Shown: piece after piece, positions 21,828 through 32,983 of the stretch
Position numbering within the stretch: position 1 is the first letter of the stretch
Layout of the letters: each line of letters begins with the position of its first letter
Assembly: GCA_026122225.1 (NCBI GenBank)
Contig: JANEZZ010001551.1
Location: forward strand, 1,756,149-1,820,148
DNA from: Heloderma charlesbogerti
Taxonomy: Eukaryota > Chordata > Lepidosauria > Squamata > Helodermatidae
Direction of reading: 5' to 3'
DNA length: 64,000 bases
Position numbers and translations under genes: made by a program
Notes under the pieces: generated by a model
Seen by the model: only the letters and a program-made list of their open reading frames with translations
Database searches by the model: none
Told to the model about the DNA's origin: nothing

Positions 21828-22031
21828 GAGCTGAGACATGTAGTGGAGAACAGCTCAAAAGCAAAAACGTGTCCATCTGCTGAGAGGCAAAAAGCACCAT
21901 TGAGCCACAGGATGGCGATGCGGTTGCCTTGGCAACAAGGGGGAAGTGTACTGAAGATGCTGTCACTAAGTGTGGCTCTTCTGGCAGTCCTTATTGCCTT
22001 TTATTATGGAGGTGCTCAAGTGGAAAGCTGA
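21828..22031 (+). CDS. CDKAL1: probable terminal exon, tail-anchored protein (CDKAL1-like)
   Basis: A good acceptor (ttaatttctgcatttctccacag) ends at 21827. The frame is open from the first base of the exon (Glu-Leu-Arg-His) for 67 codons to a TGA at 22029-22031. The last about 25 residues form a hydrophobic segment, MLSLSVALLAVLIAFYYGG, ending shortly after it, which is a C-terminal tail anchor. CDKAL1 is an ER tail-anchored radical-SAM enzyme that methylthiolates t6A37 of tRNA-Lys(UUU). From memory its human C-terminus reads ...SSRMVLPMP...CALRM-SVGLALLGLLFAFF, which aligns with LSHRMAMRLPW...SVLKMLSLSVALLAVLIAFYY here at similar spacing. The catalytic domains would lie on exons outside the window. 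CDKAL1 introns are very long in other vertebrates, which fits. The symbol is tentative. Another tail-anchored protein is possible. Confidence 0.5.
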   Translation, partial: ELRHVVENSSKAKTCPSAERQKAPLSHRMAMRLPWQQGGSVLKMLSLSVALLAVLIAFYYGGAQVES

Positions 22032-22480
22032 ACTGAATGATGATCACATTAAGAAATATAACTTGCGGATTGAAAACTTCAGAGTCAAATGTTGGATAAT
22101 AATTTATACTCCAAGGCCTTACCTTTAAATGTGACTAAAAGGTATTAACCTGGATAAGATCTCTCCTACATTGGTATAAGTTCTTTAGGGTGCAATCCTA
22201 TTCATGTTAGGCAACCTAGACATGAATAGGATTGCACTGTTCGTTATTTCTTCAAGATCCAAAGTATCAGTTTGTATTAAAAATGTCCACCTCTTCCTTC
22301 TTTATTTCTGTAACACATTTTATTATATATACCATTTTCGTAACTGCCACACAAGTGTGAGTTTTTAGAAAATTAAGTTATTTAAGTATATTTCTTAGGC
22401 AAGTAATCGACAATTCCCTTCTATGATGATCATTTAAAGCCTTATTAAACTTGTTTTTTTCTTAAACACCTTGAAACATG
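22032..22480 (+). other. putative 3' UTR of the exon
   Basis: AT-rich sequence follows the stop codon. An ATTAAA polyadenylation hexamer (22444-22449) is followed by a T-rich stretch (22451-22460). No canonical AATAAA was seen nearer. A palindromic MITE (22190-22237) sits within it. The extent is inferred only from the hexamer. Confidence 0.4.
22190..22237. mobile_element. short palindromic MITE in the putative 3' UTR
   Basis: Perfect 17-bp arms gtgcaatcctattcatg (22190-22206) and catgaataggattgcac (22221-22237) flank a 14-base loop. It is a short form of the family at 1571-1655. In an RNA it would form a stable stem. Confidence 0.7.
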
Positions 22481-22650
22481 CCATCTTTTTGTATTAGAGT
22501 GAAATTGTTCAAAATTGCCATCAGACTAAGTTGGAACTGTTATTTATACTGCTGCATATTTTCTTCACATCCATAGGAGAACAAGTAATTCAAGCTATAA
22601 ATATAACAGTATATATCCATAGAACTGATTTCCCCAAATCAGCTTTCCCT

Positions 22651-22785
22651 AGTCTGGTTCCCTCCAAATGTTTTGGACTTCAGCTCCCATCAGCCCTAGT
22701 CAGCGTGGCCAGTGGTCAGGAATCCTGCGAGTTGTAGTCCAAAACATCTGGGGGGCATCAGCTTCGAGAATGCTTCCCTAAACCA
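22651..22785. mobile_element. palindromic MITE ('fold-back' family 2)
   Basis: ccaaatgttttggacttcag on the left is mirrored by gttgtagtccaaaacatctgg on the right, around 'agccctagtcagcgtggccag'-type centre text. Same family as 9695-9796 and 23347-23482. Confidence 0.65.
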
Positions 22786-23120
22786 TGGAGGGTGAGGGTA
22801 GGGAATATTTGAAGGTATGAATGTTCTGCTCCCTACTTGGTGTCCTTCATCATCAGGGAGCCGGTACATTGGCAATCCATATTCGCTTCCTAAAGGAAGA
22901 ATCACATCTGTCCAAGATTTTGTAGTTCCCCGGGCAACAGAGCAGTCTTGGATTTTGACAACGCAGACGGCTCGCTTGAGTTGACTCTCAGCCAAGTGCC
23001 TCCTGCCAGTTGGCCGCAAGAGAGACCCCTCAGGCTCCTGGAGCTGCTGAGGAGCAGGGAGCTCGTTCCCCATCTTCTATGGTTCAACCCATTTGGGAGT
23101 CTTCAGAAACATTTAGAGTT

Positions 23121-23190
23121 TAACCCCATGCATGTTTACTCAGGAGTAAGTCCTGCTGGGGCTCACTTCGCAGTAAGTGTGTGTAGATTG
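23121..23190. mobile_element. diverged palindromic MITE-like element
   Basis: accccatgcatgtttactca followed by 'ggagtaagtcctgctggggc' is the half-element text of the GTGCAATCCTATGCATG family. The opposite arm is poorly preserved. Confidence 0.35.
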
Positions 23191-23346
23191 GTGGCCACAG
23201 ACTCATACTGGCTTCTTTGCAATCATAAAGGGTTCCCCTATCTCTCATATGAAAATTTCCACATGTGGAAGTTAGTAGTAGCAGACCAGAAAGGAGAAGA
23301 AACCCCACAAAGAGCCCCCAAGGCTCACTGCACCAAAGCTTTAGAT

Positions 23347-23482
23347 CAGGGGTGGATCACTTGTGTCCCTCCAGAAGTTTTGGCCTACAACTCTTAGCAG
23401 CCCTAGCAAGCATAGGCAATGGTGGAGGACGATGGAGGGTGTAGGCCCAAACATCTGGAGAGCCACAAGTTTCCCACCCCTG
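23347..23482. mobile_element. hAT-like MITE with near-perfect ends
   Basis: The ends CAGGGGTGG and CCACCCCTG are perfect inverted repeats. Inside are ccagaagttttggcctacaa and 'aggcccaaacatctggag', the family-2 arms. Flanking 8-mers ctttagat (23339-23346) and gcttagat (23483-23490) match at 6 of 8 positions, consistent with an old 8-bp target duplication. The 136-bp element is non-coding. Confidence 0.65.
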
Positions 23483-23490
23483 GCTTAGAT

Positions 23491-25172
23491 GAAGCACTTG
23501 GCTTAGGAGAAAGTAGCCAAGGCAGCAAGCTTCAAGGTGCTATGGCCCAAACACTAGAAAAAGTGAGACTGGGCTACCTAGGGATCCCAAGCTGTCTTTA
23601 GCCAGTATTTGCACTGTATCACTGATACATCCATATTTATAGTTTACATGTTGACTTATCCACAAGTCTGGGAACCATAAGAACTTCTTCCACAAGGTGA
23701 CTAAAAAAAGACATCTTGGTAGGAAAAAAAAAATGGCCAAATGAATTTGTCCTGCAAAATGTGAACAATGAAATCCTTTTTCAGCTCTAAACAGTTATTA
23801 AATCTATTCTATGGGGGGCTGCATTTAAGGTAGTTTGGAGTTTAAGCCTTTCATTTGCTGCAACTCACATGATCAAGTCATATGAGTCCATGTTATCAAT
23901 GGACAATGTAATGGGGGAAAGTGCACAATACTCTTGAGGAGGGGGGGAGAGACAGAGTGTGTGTGGGGAGGGGGAGAGATAGAGAGAGAGAATCTTCTGA
24001 GAATTGCTCAGCCACCTTTGTCACATTTCTGCCTGCAGATTTCGGAACATCTGACAGTTCCTGTTAATTTAGTCTCACTCCCTAGTTCAGCTTCCCATAT
24101 GGAAAGCTGGAGTGATTTTTGAATAACAGCAAGTAATATCTAAAGTGGCAGCAACTGGCAACTCTGATATTGAGCTTAGTTGTAGCCGTTTCCCAGAATT
24201 CCTCTGTTCCTTTTGAGAAGCAATTACAATTTCACAGGTTGGAATTAAAATTCCCTGCAGCATGCAATAGAGTAACAAACTGTCAAAGTGATTTCAAGCT
24301 GCTAATCTCTCACTGTGGTATGAGTGAAAATAGAATTCCTCATGCCTTGTGTACAGGGCTGACAACTTAAAAAGCTCCAGATTTCCACTACATCTGAGTA
24401 CATGTGGGAGAACAGCATGGTCTGCCCACACACAGGATGTTTCCTAATATGTGATGCCTGTAAGAGCAACTTAATAGCCTATATGTTTTTTAAAATAGCT
24501 TGTCGTAACGTGTGTAAATTCAAGGTGTCATAAAGACCAACTCACTCATTATGCTGGAGAATACAATATTCCCTGGTACATTAGGTTAGCAATGTGATAT
24601 TTTTACCCAATGCTACCTCATACACTGGTGCTAGTCAATAATAGATTTGCATTTGGTTACTGTGGATTCACATTCTTTCGAGTGGCAAATACTTACAGCT
24701 GACTCTACCCACTCTAGGAAAGCTACTGCCCCTGAAGCATAACCAAGAGAGCTAAACAAAATAAGATGTGGGACTGCAGGAGATCTGGAGTTTAGAGATA
24801 CTATTTGCATGTAACATTTTTTAATATGTGCTACGTTTGTCGGGATTTTTGTCGTCCTCTTGCTGCCACATCCCAATGTCACAGTTTTAGCATAATTATA
24901 CCCAAAGCAAAAATCTGTGTAGAAAATTAATTCATCTTAGCTTACATACAGAAATGTGAATTGCCCAAGGATTATCTATAGTAGTGGTAGTATGATGTCA
25001 TCCTTGTACGTGGAGCTTTACAAAAAAAGAGAGAACAAGTTCCTGCCCCAAAGACTTACAATCTAGAAACTGACACAAAGGCAAGAACAGTGGCAGCAGA
25101 GCAAAATGGAGAGTAAGTGGGAAGGGTAAGTGGGAAGACATGTGATTGTTGCAGTTCCCTGTACTTTCGGCT
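23491..25172. other. unassigned DNA
   Basis: AT-rich, no exon found. It includes a GGGGAGA/GAGA-rich tract at 23937-23990. The sequence at about 25040-25070 (aagttcctgccccaaagact) resembles ancient LINE-derived text, but weakly. Confidence 0.4.
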
Positions 25173-27499
25173 TACTCCTTTCCCAGTTTGGAACCAATCG
25201 GTTGTTCCATGTCTGGTTCTTACTGTTGTTTCTTGACCCTCATACAGGTTTCTCAGGAGACAGGTAAGGTGGTCTGGTACTCCCATCACTTTAAGAATTT
25301 GCCACAGTTTGTTGTGATCCACACAATCAAAGGCTTTAGCGTAGTCAATGAAGCAGAAATAGACATTTTTCTGGAATTCTCTTGCTTTCTCCATGATCCA
25401 GCTAATGTTGGCGATTTGATCTCTAGTTCCTCTGCTTCTTCGAAACCCAGCTTGTACTTCCGGTAGTTCTCGGTTCACATACAGCTGAAGCCTAGCTTGT
25501 AGGATTTTGAGCATCACCTTGCTGGCATGTGAAATGAGCACAATTGTGCGGTAGTTTGAACACTCCTTAGCATTGCCCTTCTTTGGAATTGGAATGTAAA
25601 CTGACCTTTTCCAGTCTTGTGGCCACTGTTGAGTGTTCCAAATTTGCTGGCATATTGAGTGCAGCACTTTAACAGCATCATCTTTTAGGATCTTAAATAG
25701 CTCAGCTGGAATACTGTCATCTCCGCTAGCTTTGTTGTTACTAATGCTTCCTAAGGCCCACTTGACTTCCCTCTCTAGGATATTCTAGGATGCTCAAGTT
25801 CAGTGACCGCACTATCATGGCTATCAGGGACATTCAGATCTTTCCTGTATAGTTCTTCTGTGTATTCTTTCCACCTCTTCTTAATCTCATCTGCTTCTGT
25901 TAGGTCCCTGCCTTCTTTGTCCTTTATCATGCCCGTCTTTGCACAAAACATTCCCTTGAGATCTCCGATTTTCTTGAAGAGATCTCTAGTCTTTCCCATT
26001 CTATTATTTTCCTCGTATTCTTTGCATTGTTCATTTAAGAAGGCCTTCTTGTTTCGCCTTGCTATTCTCTGGAACTCTGCATTCAGTTGGATATATCTTC
26101 CCCTTTCTCCCTTGCTTTTCGCTTCCCTTCTTTCCTCAGCTACTTGTAAAGCCTCATCAGACAGCCACTTGGCTTTCTTGCATTTCTTTTTCTTTGGGAT
26201 GGATTTCGTTGCTGCCTCCTGAACAACGTTACGGACCTCCGTCCATAGTTCCTCAGGCGCTCTGTCTATCAGGTCTAATCCCTTAAATCTATTTAATATA
26301 CCTCCACTGTATATTCATAAGGGATATGAGTGAGGTCATACCTGAATGGTTTAGTGGTTTTCCCTACGTTCTTCAATTTAAGCCAAAGTTTTACAACAAG
26401 AAGCTCATGATCTGAGCCACAGTCATCTCCAGGTCTTGTTTTTACTGACTGTATAGAGCTTCTCCATCTTTGACTGCAAAGGACATAATCAATCTGATTT
26501 CGATATTGACCACCTGGTGATGTCCATGTGTAGAGTCGCCTCTTGTGCTGTTGGAAAAGAGTGTTTGCTATGATCAGCGTGTTCTCTTGACAGAACTCTA
26601 TTAGCCTTTGTCCTGCTTCATTTTGTACACCAAGGCCATGATTGCCTGTTATCCCGGTGATTTCTTGACTTCCTACTTTAGCATTCCAATCCCCTATGAT
26701 GAAAAGGACATCTTTTTTTGGTGTTAGTTCTAGAAGGTGTTGTAGGTCTTCACAGAACTGATCAACCTCAGCTTCTTCGGCCTCAGTGGTTGGGGCATAG
26801 ACTTGAATTACTGTGATGCTGAATGGTTTGCCTTGGATTCGTACTGAGATCATTCTATCGTTTTTGAGATTGTACCCCAGTACTGCTTTTCCCACCCTTT
26901 TATTGACTATGAGTGCTACTAAGAGTGCTATTTCTTCTAAGGGATTCTTGCCCACAGTAGTAGATATGATGGTCACCTGAATTAAATTTGCCCATGCTTG
27001 TCCATTTTAGTTTGCCGATTCCCAAGATGTCGATGTTCAATCTTGCCATCTCATGTTTGACCACCTCCAGCTTACCTTGATTCATTGACCATACATTCCA
27101 GGTTCCTAAACAATATTGTTCTTTACAGCATCGGACTTTCTTTTCACCACCAGACACATCCACAGCTGAGTGTCCTTTCGGCTTTGGCCCAGCCGCTTCA
27201 CTCTTTCTGGCGCTACTTGGAAATTCCCTCTGCTCTTCCCCAGTAGTATATTGGACACCTTCCGACCTGAGGGGCTCATCTTCCGGCGTCATATCTTTTA
27301 GCCTTGTGATACATTCCATGGGGTTTTCTTGGCAGGAATACTGGAGTGGGTTGCCATTTCCTTCTCCAGTGGACCACATTTTGTCAGAACTCTCCGCCAT
27401 GAGCTGTCCATCCAGGGGTGGCCCTGCACGGCATAGCTTATGGCTTCACTGAGTTACGCAAGCCCCTTCGCCACAACAAGGCCATGATCTATGAAGGGG
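25173..27499 (-). mobile_element. BovB LINE copy 2: 5' part, 3' part missing
   Basis: On the - strand this matches the full-length copy from its first base (CCCC at 27499) to the equivalent of about 6237, inside RT before motif B. It then stops abruptly. The frame is broken into at least four pieces (27400-26900, 26976-26293, 25999-25775, 25667-25056). Endonuclease motifs (SDH) and RT motif A (FIDYAKAFD) are still readable. Its 5' end is joined to L1 sequence through ATGAACACTT. The same 10-mer follows the BovB 3' end at 32984, so this is the 5' portion of an insertion later broken by an inversion. Confidence 0.9.
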
Positions 27500-27812
27500 A
27501 AGTGTTCATAGGATCATATAAATAAATAACTATATCATCAGCATAGAGACTAATTTTGAACTCTTCACTACCAATCTTTACCCCCTTTAATATATTTTCC
27601 ATTCTAATAGCTTGAGGAAGAGGCTCTATAGATAACGCAAATAACAAAGGAGATAAAGGGCAACCTTGTCTAGTGCCCTCCTCAGAATTTGTCTGAATCT
27701 ACACCATTCACAAAAACACAAGCACTGGGGTTTGTATAGATCATTTTAACTCATTCAGCAAATGGGCCTCCTAAACCAATTTTATCCAAAAACTGTAACA
27801 AGAACTTCCAGA
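27500..27812 (-). mobile_element. L1 LINE RT fragment, antisense (left half)
   Basis: The - strand encodes L1 ORF2 RT text: WKFLLQFLDKIGLGGPF (upstream of motif B), then [16 protein letters not shown] (motif B), and [14 protein letters not shown] (motif C). It breaks at the 10-bp target duplication (27500-27509) that abuts the BovB. The reading frame resumes in the L1 fragment at 32984. Two frame breaks occur near 27690-27720. Confidence 0.85.
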
Positions 27813-27833
27813 ATGGATGCTATAACTTAGAGT

Positions 27834-28125
27834 GGCCCTGTGGCCCCTTTTACAGAGAACACTCCTCTGTTTGAGGGTCATCCTCTGTTTGAAGGGCTGG
27901 CTCACCCAAGCCCGGTTTAAAGATAAAGAACCATAGAAACAGTTACTCATCAACAGTAAGCACCCAAACAACAGGTTGAACAGGCAGACACATGTCACCT
28001 TGTCACAGGCTTCTGCACTATGGTGAGATGCACTCTATTTTCATTTACATTATAATTTTTCTAAATTTGTATTTATATGAATTATCACATACAAATTTTA
28101 TGGAAATCTGTGGTATGTAGAGAGT
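27834..28125. mobile_element. hAT-like non-autonomous element, partial copy
   Basis: It starts TAGAGTGGCCCTGTGG and shares text in order with the element at 46353-47428 ('ctctgtttgaagggctgg', 'aaagataaagaacca', 'catcaacag', 'tgtcacc', 'actatggtgagat'). The right terminus is not recognisable. Confidence 0.5.
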
Positions 28126-29117
28126 AGTTAAACAAAAACAAATATATGTTCTTGCCCCACTAAATATAGGCGTATTCTATCCTTCCATGTGCAATTTAGC
28201 CTTTTTGAATGACTTGAGATGGGCGGAAAGGCAAGAAAACATGGCTCCCTCCATCAAGCTTGCTGGGACCACCTGCCATCTGGCTCCTCCCCTCCCAAGA
28301 ACTACATCCATCTGCAGCCATTCCACCTGGTTGCTTTGGCGGAAGAGGCAAGATAGCAAGGCCCCTTCCGTTGGCCTGGCAGGGACCAACACCCCCTTCC
28401 TGAACGGTCTCCTGCAGTTGCTATGGATTTGCAACCTTACTGAAAAGATAAAAGAGGACCAAGCAACCCAAACAACTAAGCCTGCTGAAATATTCCAAAT
28501 AGTCAGGGGTAAGTTTTATATGTCTTGGCATCACACAGCAGGCTTTGAATGGTGCTCACCAGTTGGAAACAGACTTGCTAGATGTCCTTGAGCACAATCC
28601 AGATAACAGGCATTGAACCAGGTATGTTGATGGCTGAAGAAAGTAGCACAGATGTAAGTTTAAAATGATTTTTGTTTCGTATGCTACTGTGGGTTTTTAA
28701 AGTTGAATGGTGGGGCAAAATATATCCCAAATAATCAAACACAAACGGTTGCTGAAAACTTGCATGTTAAAAGACTGCAGAAATTAGCAGAATAAATATG
28801 TTTTTTGTGCATATGCAGCCTGCAAAAAACAAGACAAAACAGGAATGACACTCACAGAGACAATAGGCCTGTGTCAAAGTGTTTCAATCTAATACTATTT
28901 CAAAAACATACCTAAACCTCATGCCTATGTACATTGCTTAGCTTTAAAGAAGCAACTTAACTTCTACTTCTTAGCACTAAACCATGTGCTTCCATTTCTT
29001 CCCCTGGATTAATAAATATGTCAGCATCTCAATGATAGAAGGCCAACATGTTTCATTATTATCAGGGTCTGTGATCCTGCGTACCATAAAAGGCATGCAG
29101 TAAACCCAGAAACTTAA
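28126..29117. other. unassigned DNA with an internal duplication
   Basis: Imperfect direct repeat: gcggaaaggcaagaaaacatggc...gctgggaccacc (about 28222-28275) and gcggaagaggcaagatagcaaggc...cagggaccaac (about 28340-28392). The open frames on both strands across it have no recognisable domain. Confidence 0.45.
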
Positions 29118-29300
29118 AGGATCATAACTCAGTGGTAAGAGCACCTGCTTTGCATGCAGGCAGTCCCAGGTCCTGTCCCCTGCATCTTTTAGAGAATGAC
29201 CCCTGTCTGAAATCCTGGAGAGCCACTGCCAGTCAGCATAGACAAAACTGGGCTAGATGGACCAATGGCCTGAAGTGTTATAAGTCAGCTTCCTATGTTG
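29118..29300 (+). mobile_element. tRNA-derived SINE (second family)
   Basis: The tRNA-like head aactcagtggtaagagcacc then 'ctttgcatgcagg' is followed by the body 'tcctggagagccactgcc' and 'gctagatggaccaatgg'. The body text recurs at 57890-57985 and the head at 57996-58085. The B box (aggtcctgtccc) is degraded and no cloverleaf survives downstream, so this is not a functional tRNA gene. Confidence 0.7.
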
Positions 29301-31251
29301 AAGGTATAACTTAAGATATACCGTGAGACTGTGGTGATCTGACTTGTTTTTGTTAGAGCCTCCCCCACCCCATAAAAGGGTTAAGGACAATCCGAATGAG
29401 AAGATTGCCATATTGTATGTCAGCATCAGTGAAGCAGCAGCAGGGATAGAGATGGATGGATACATACACACGTGCTCTCTCTCTCTCTCTCGCTCTCTCT
29501 CTCTCGCAAGAACAGAAGCGTGCATGCTGAGGTAGCCCATTTTGTTAGTGATTTGACTAAGCAAGAGGCCACTTCTCCAGTCTAAAATATGGAAGCCAGG
29601 AAGGCATTTCTATAATGTGCCACAAAACCAGGGGACATAGCATAACATCACTAGATGCTACCTGGGGGCCAAGTGGGTTTGGCCACCTCCCTTGCCAAGC
29701 CCCAAAGCCTTTCATCCAATCTCTTACCACTTCTCTGTGCTGCTCATCACATTTATATGGTGCTTAATGTACATTTGGGTGCTGCTGTGACATTATCCTT
29801 TCCTCTCATTACTACCACCACCACCCACCTGCCTTCTCATGTGTCTAAGTGGAAAAGGCTATGTAGTTCTCAGAACTTGTGTTGTCTCACAGTTTGAGGT
29901 CTTACAGATAATTGAAAGAAACTAGACCTTTGCGCAGGCTTACTGGGAAGCACAAGTCTGGAAGACACTGAAGGCTGTATGCAGCTGTCAGAATCCTTCT
30001 GTCTATAATGACACTGCTTCAGGATCTGCTCCATCTCAGCCCTGCATGAAGCCATTACACAACTCTAAGCTGTGAAAGCTTTGGAGGCAGTGGTAAAACC
30101 TGGCTTGAGCTGCTCAGTAAAGCCATCTCTGAGCCGAGAGGCAGCACAGCAGAAGCCCGGCAGCTGACTTAGCATGTAGCACTCAATGTGTGGGGCAGGT
30201 CACTGGGGTGCATCTGAAGACCAGGCTGACCCTCGATAAAAAGAAGCTACTTAGTGTGTGCATATGTCCATTGTATTGCATTCCATCCCACACTTTACTG
30301 AACAAAACCAATCACATATCAAGCTCTGAGTTTTGCGCTCACTAAGTGCCAGTGTCCCCCACCCGCCCCCCACACAGTGCCACTGCTGTGTTTTCTACGC
30401 AACCCTGACCTTGCCCTTGCTTCTGTTTACATGGAAGGAGCAGCATGTAAATGGAGTTACATGTGGACTTGTCATGAAGGTGGTGGCTATTTCTGGAGCC
30501 TCCATGATTGGGGGGAATTGCAAAAGAGCACATGTAACTGGATGCATACTCATTTCCGATTCACTTACATTTCCTCCAGTAACATGGAACAGCACAAGCT
30601 TGGAGGAGACTCAGCGCCACCACATGCATGAACTAGCCTGAAAATAAATTAGCCAGACCTACAAAAATGAGAGGCAAGCCACAAAAGTTGCTTCTTTCAA
30701 ACTGCCTTGTAATCTAGATAAGACAATTCCTCCTGGCTTTCCCTTCTTTGGATTTGCTGCAAACAAGCAAGACATCCCGCCATGTTATCAGCTGGCATAG
30801 CCCTAGATGTGTAGTTAAAAAATAAGAGCAATAGGCACAAATTCTTCAAGCTGTCTCTCAGCAGGAATAGCCGTTGCTTTTATATCACTCTTGAATAATC
30901 CAAAAAGTCAGTCTTGCAGGAATTCCCTTTTGCTCTTTCTGTAGTATATTTTAGCAGCCAGAGGTTCACCTAAGACCTGTGGGGTTTGTGCTTTGCTGAA
31001 AAGCTAATGGATATTTTAACTGTTGGTGCCAGGTCTTGTGAATGCTAATGAAGTAGCCGCAGTAATGAAGCTGTTCCTTCATCAATGCAAATATGATAAA
31101 AGAATTTGCAGCAAAACTAACTGGCAATCATGCAGCTATTTTCGTTTCCTTCAGAAAGGATGGTCCAGTGAAGAGTGTGCTGTTGGATATCCGAGAGCGG
31201 GTGCAAATCACCTTTTCTGTAAAGCCTTTGGCATGACCCCCTAGTCTCTAT
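29301..31251. other. unassigned DNA
   Basis: It includes a (CT)n run at 29477-29506. Overlapping open frames at 30333-30641 occur on both strands and show no domain. Confidence 0.45.
29477..29506. repeat. (CT)n microsatellite
   Basis: A CT run with one G interruption. Confidence 0.85.
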
Positions 31252-32283
31252 GTTGTTGTTGTTGTTGTTGTTCAGTCGTTAAGTCGTGTCCAACTCTTCG
31301 TGACCCCATGGAACATAGCACGCCAGGCCTTCCTGTCCTCCGCTCTCTCCCGGAGTGTGCTCAAGTTCATATTCATTGCATCGGTGATGCTATCTAGCCA
31401 TTTCATCCTCTGCCGTCCCCTTCTCCTTTTGCCTTCAATCTTTCCCAGCATCAGGGTCTTTTCCAGGGAGTTTTCTCTTCGCATTAGGTGGCCAAAATAT
31501 TTGAGCTCCAGCTTCAGGATCTGTCCTTCCAATGAGCAGTCAGGGTTGATTTCCTTTAGGATTGACTGATTTGACCTCCTTGCAGTCCAGGGGACTCGTA
31601 AGAGTCTTCTCCAGCACCACAGTTCGAAAGCATCAATTCTTCAGCGCTCAGCCTTCCTTATAGTCCAGCTCTCACAGCCATACATTACTACTGGGAAAAC
31701 CATAGCTTTGATTATACGGACCTTTGTCGTCAAGGTGATGTCTCTGCTTCTTACTATGCTGTCTAGGTGTGCCATAGCTTTCCTCCTAAGGAGCAAGCGT
31801 CTTTTAATTTCATGGCTACAGTCACGGTCTGCAATGATCTTGGAGCCCAAGAAAGTAAAATCTGTCACTGCTTCCATTTCTTCCCCTTCTATATGCCAGG
31901 AAGTGAAGGGGCCAGATGCCATGATCTTCGTTTTTTTAATGTTGGGTTTCAAACCCGCTTTTGCACTCTCCACTTTCACCCTCAACAAGAGGCTCTTTAG
32001 GTCCTCCTCGCTTTCTGCCGTTAGGGTGGTATCGTCTGTGGATCTGAGGTTGTTGATAATTCTCCCGGCAATCTTAATTCCGACCTGTGATTCATCCAAC
32101 CCGGTGTTTCTCATGATGTACTCTGCATATAAATGAAATAAGCAGGGCGACAATATACAGCCTTGTCGTACTCCTTCCCCAATTTTGAACCAATCGGTTG
32201 TTCCATGTCCGGTTCTTAGAGTTGCTTCTTGACCCTCGTACAGGTTTCTCAGGAAACAGGTAAGGTGGTCTGGTACTCCCATC
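31252..32283 (-). mobile_element. BovB LINE copy 3: 3' third
   Basis: The tail (TTG)n at 31252-31272 is the antisense of the AAC tail. On the - strand it matches the full-length element from the equivalent of about 6120 to the 3' end. It reads MGVPDHLTC, then motif B with QGCILSPCLF, a decayed motif C (LRSTDD instead of LRYADD) and the basic C-terminus. At 32283 it abuts BovB sequence of opposite orientation. Confidence 0.9.
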
Positions 32284-32285
32284 TC

Positions 32286-32983
32286 AGACAAGCCCCTCAA
32301 GTTGGAAGGTGTCCAATATACCACTGGGGAAGAACAGAGGGAATTTCCAAGTAGCACCAGAAAGAGTGAAGCGGCTGGGCCAAAGCTGAAAGGACACTCA
32401 GCTATGGATGTGTCTGGTGGTGAAAAGAAAGTCTGATGCTGTAAAGAACAATATTGTTTAGGAACCTGGAATGTCAGATCAATGAATCAAGGTAAGCTGG
32501 AGGTGGTCAAACATGAGATGGCAAGATTGAACATCGATATCTTGGGAATCAGCGAGCTAAAATGGACAGGCATGGGTGAATTTAATTCAGGTGACCATTA
32601 TATCTACTACTGTGGGCAAGAATCAAATTTAATTCAGCATTACTAACAACAAAGCTAGCAGAGGTGACAGTATTCCAGCTGTTATTTAAGATCCTAAAAG
32701 ATGATGCTGTTAATGTGCTGCACTCAATATGCCAACAAATTTGGAACACTCAGCAATGGCCACAAGACTGGAAAAAGGTCCCTGGAAAAGACCCTGATGC
32801 TGGGAAAGATTGAAGGCAAAAGGAGAAGGGGACGGCAGAGGATGAGATGGCTAGATAGCATCACCGATGCAATGAATATGAACTTGAGCATGCTCCGGGA
32901 GAGAGCGGAGGACAGGAAGGCCTGGCGTGCTATGGTTCATGGGGTCACGAAGAGTCGGATACGACTTAATGACTGAACAACAA
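32286..32983 (+). mobile_element. BovB chimera: three joined internal segments
   Basis: It is colinear with the full-length copy but with two large internal deletions. 32286-32624 corresponds to about 4141-4479. 32638-32780 corresponds to about 5662-5804. 32782-32983 corresponds to about 6938-7137, ending in the AACAACAA tail. At the first junction the 13-mer aaatttaattcag (32625-32637) repeats 32578-32590 with one change. The last segment is followed by the target duplication ATGAACACTT and by L1. Confidence 0.85.

Noticed and set aside
22696..23397. Open frames of 125 (-) and 149 (+) codons overlapping each other
   Set aside because: They run through palindromic MITEs at 22651-22785, 23121 and 23347, lie opposite each other, and show no protein motif.
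28187..28591. 134-codon open frame, and one of 85 codons on the other strand
   Set aside because: They overlap on opposite strands across an internal duplication and have no recognisable domain.
29118..29195. tRNA-like sequence
   Set aside because: The A box is present but the B box is degraded, and the body matches a SINE seen again at 57.9-58.1 kb. Not a functional tRNA gene.
25173..32283. BovB copies 2 and 3 as one element split by an insertion
   Set aside because: For a - strand element the 3' part should lie to the left of the 5' part. Copy 3 lies to the right, so simple interruption cannot explain it. An inversion or rearrangement is needed.
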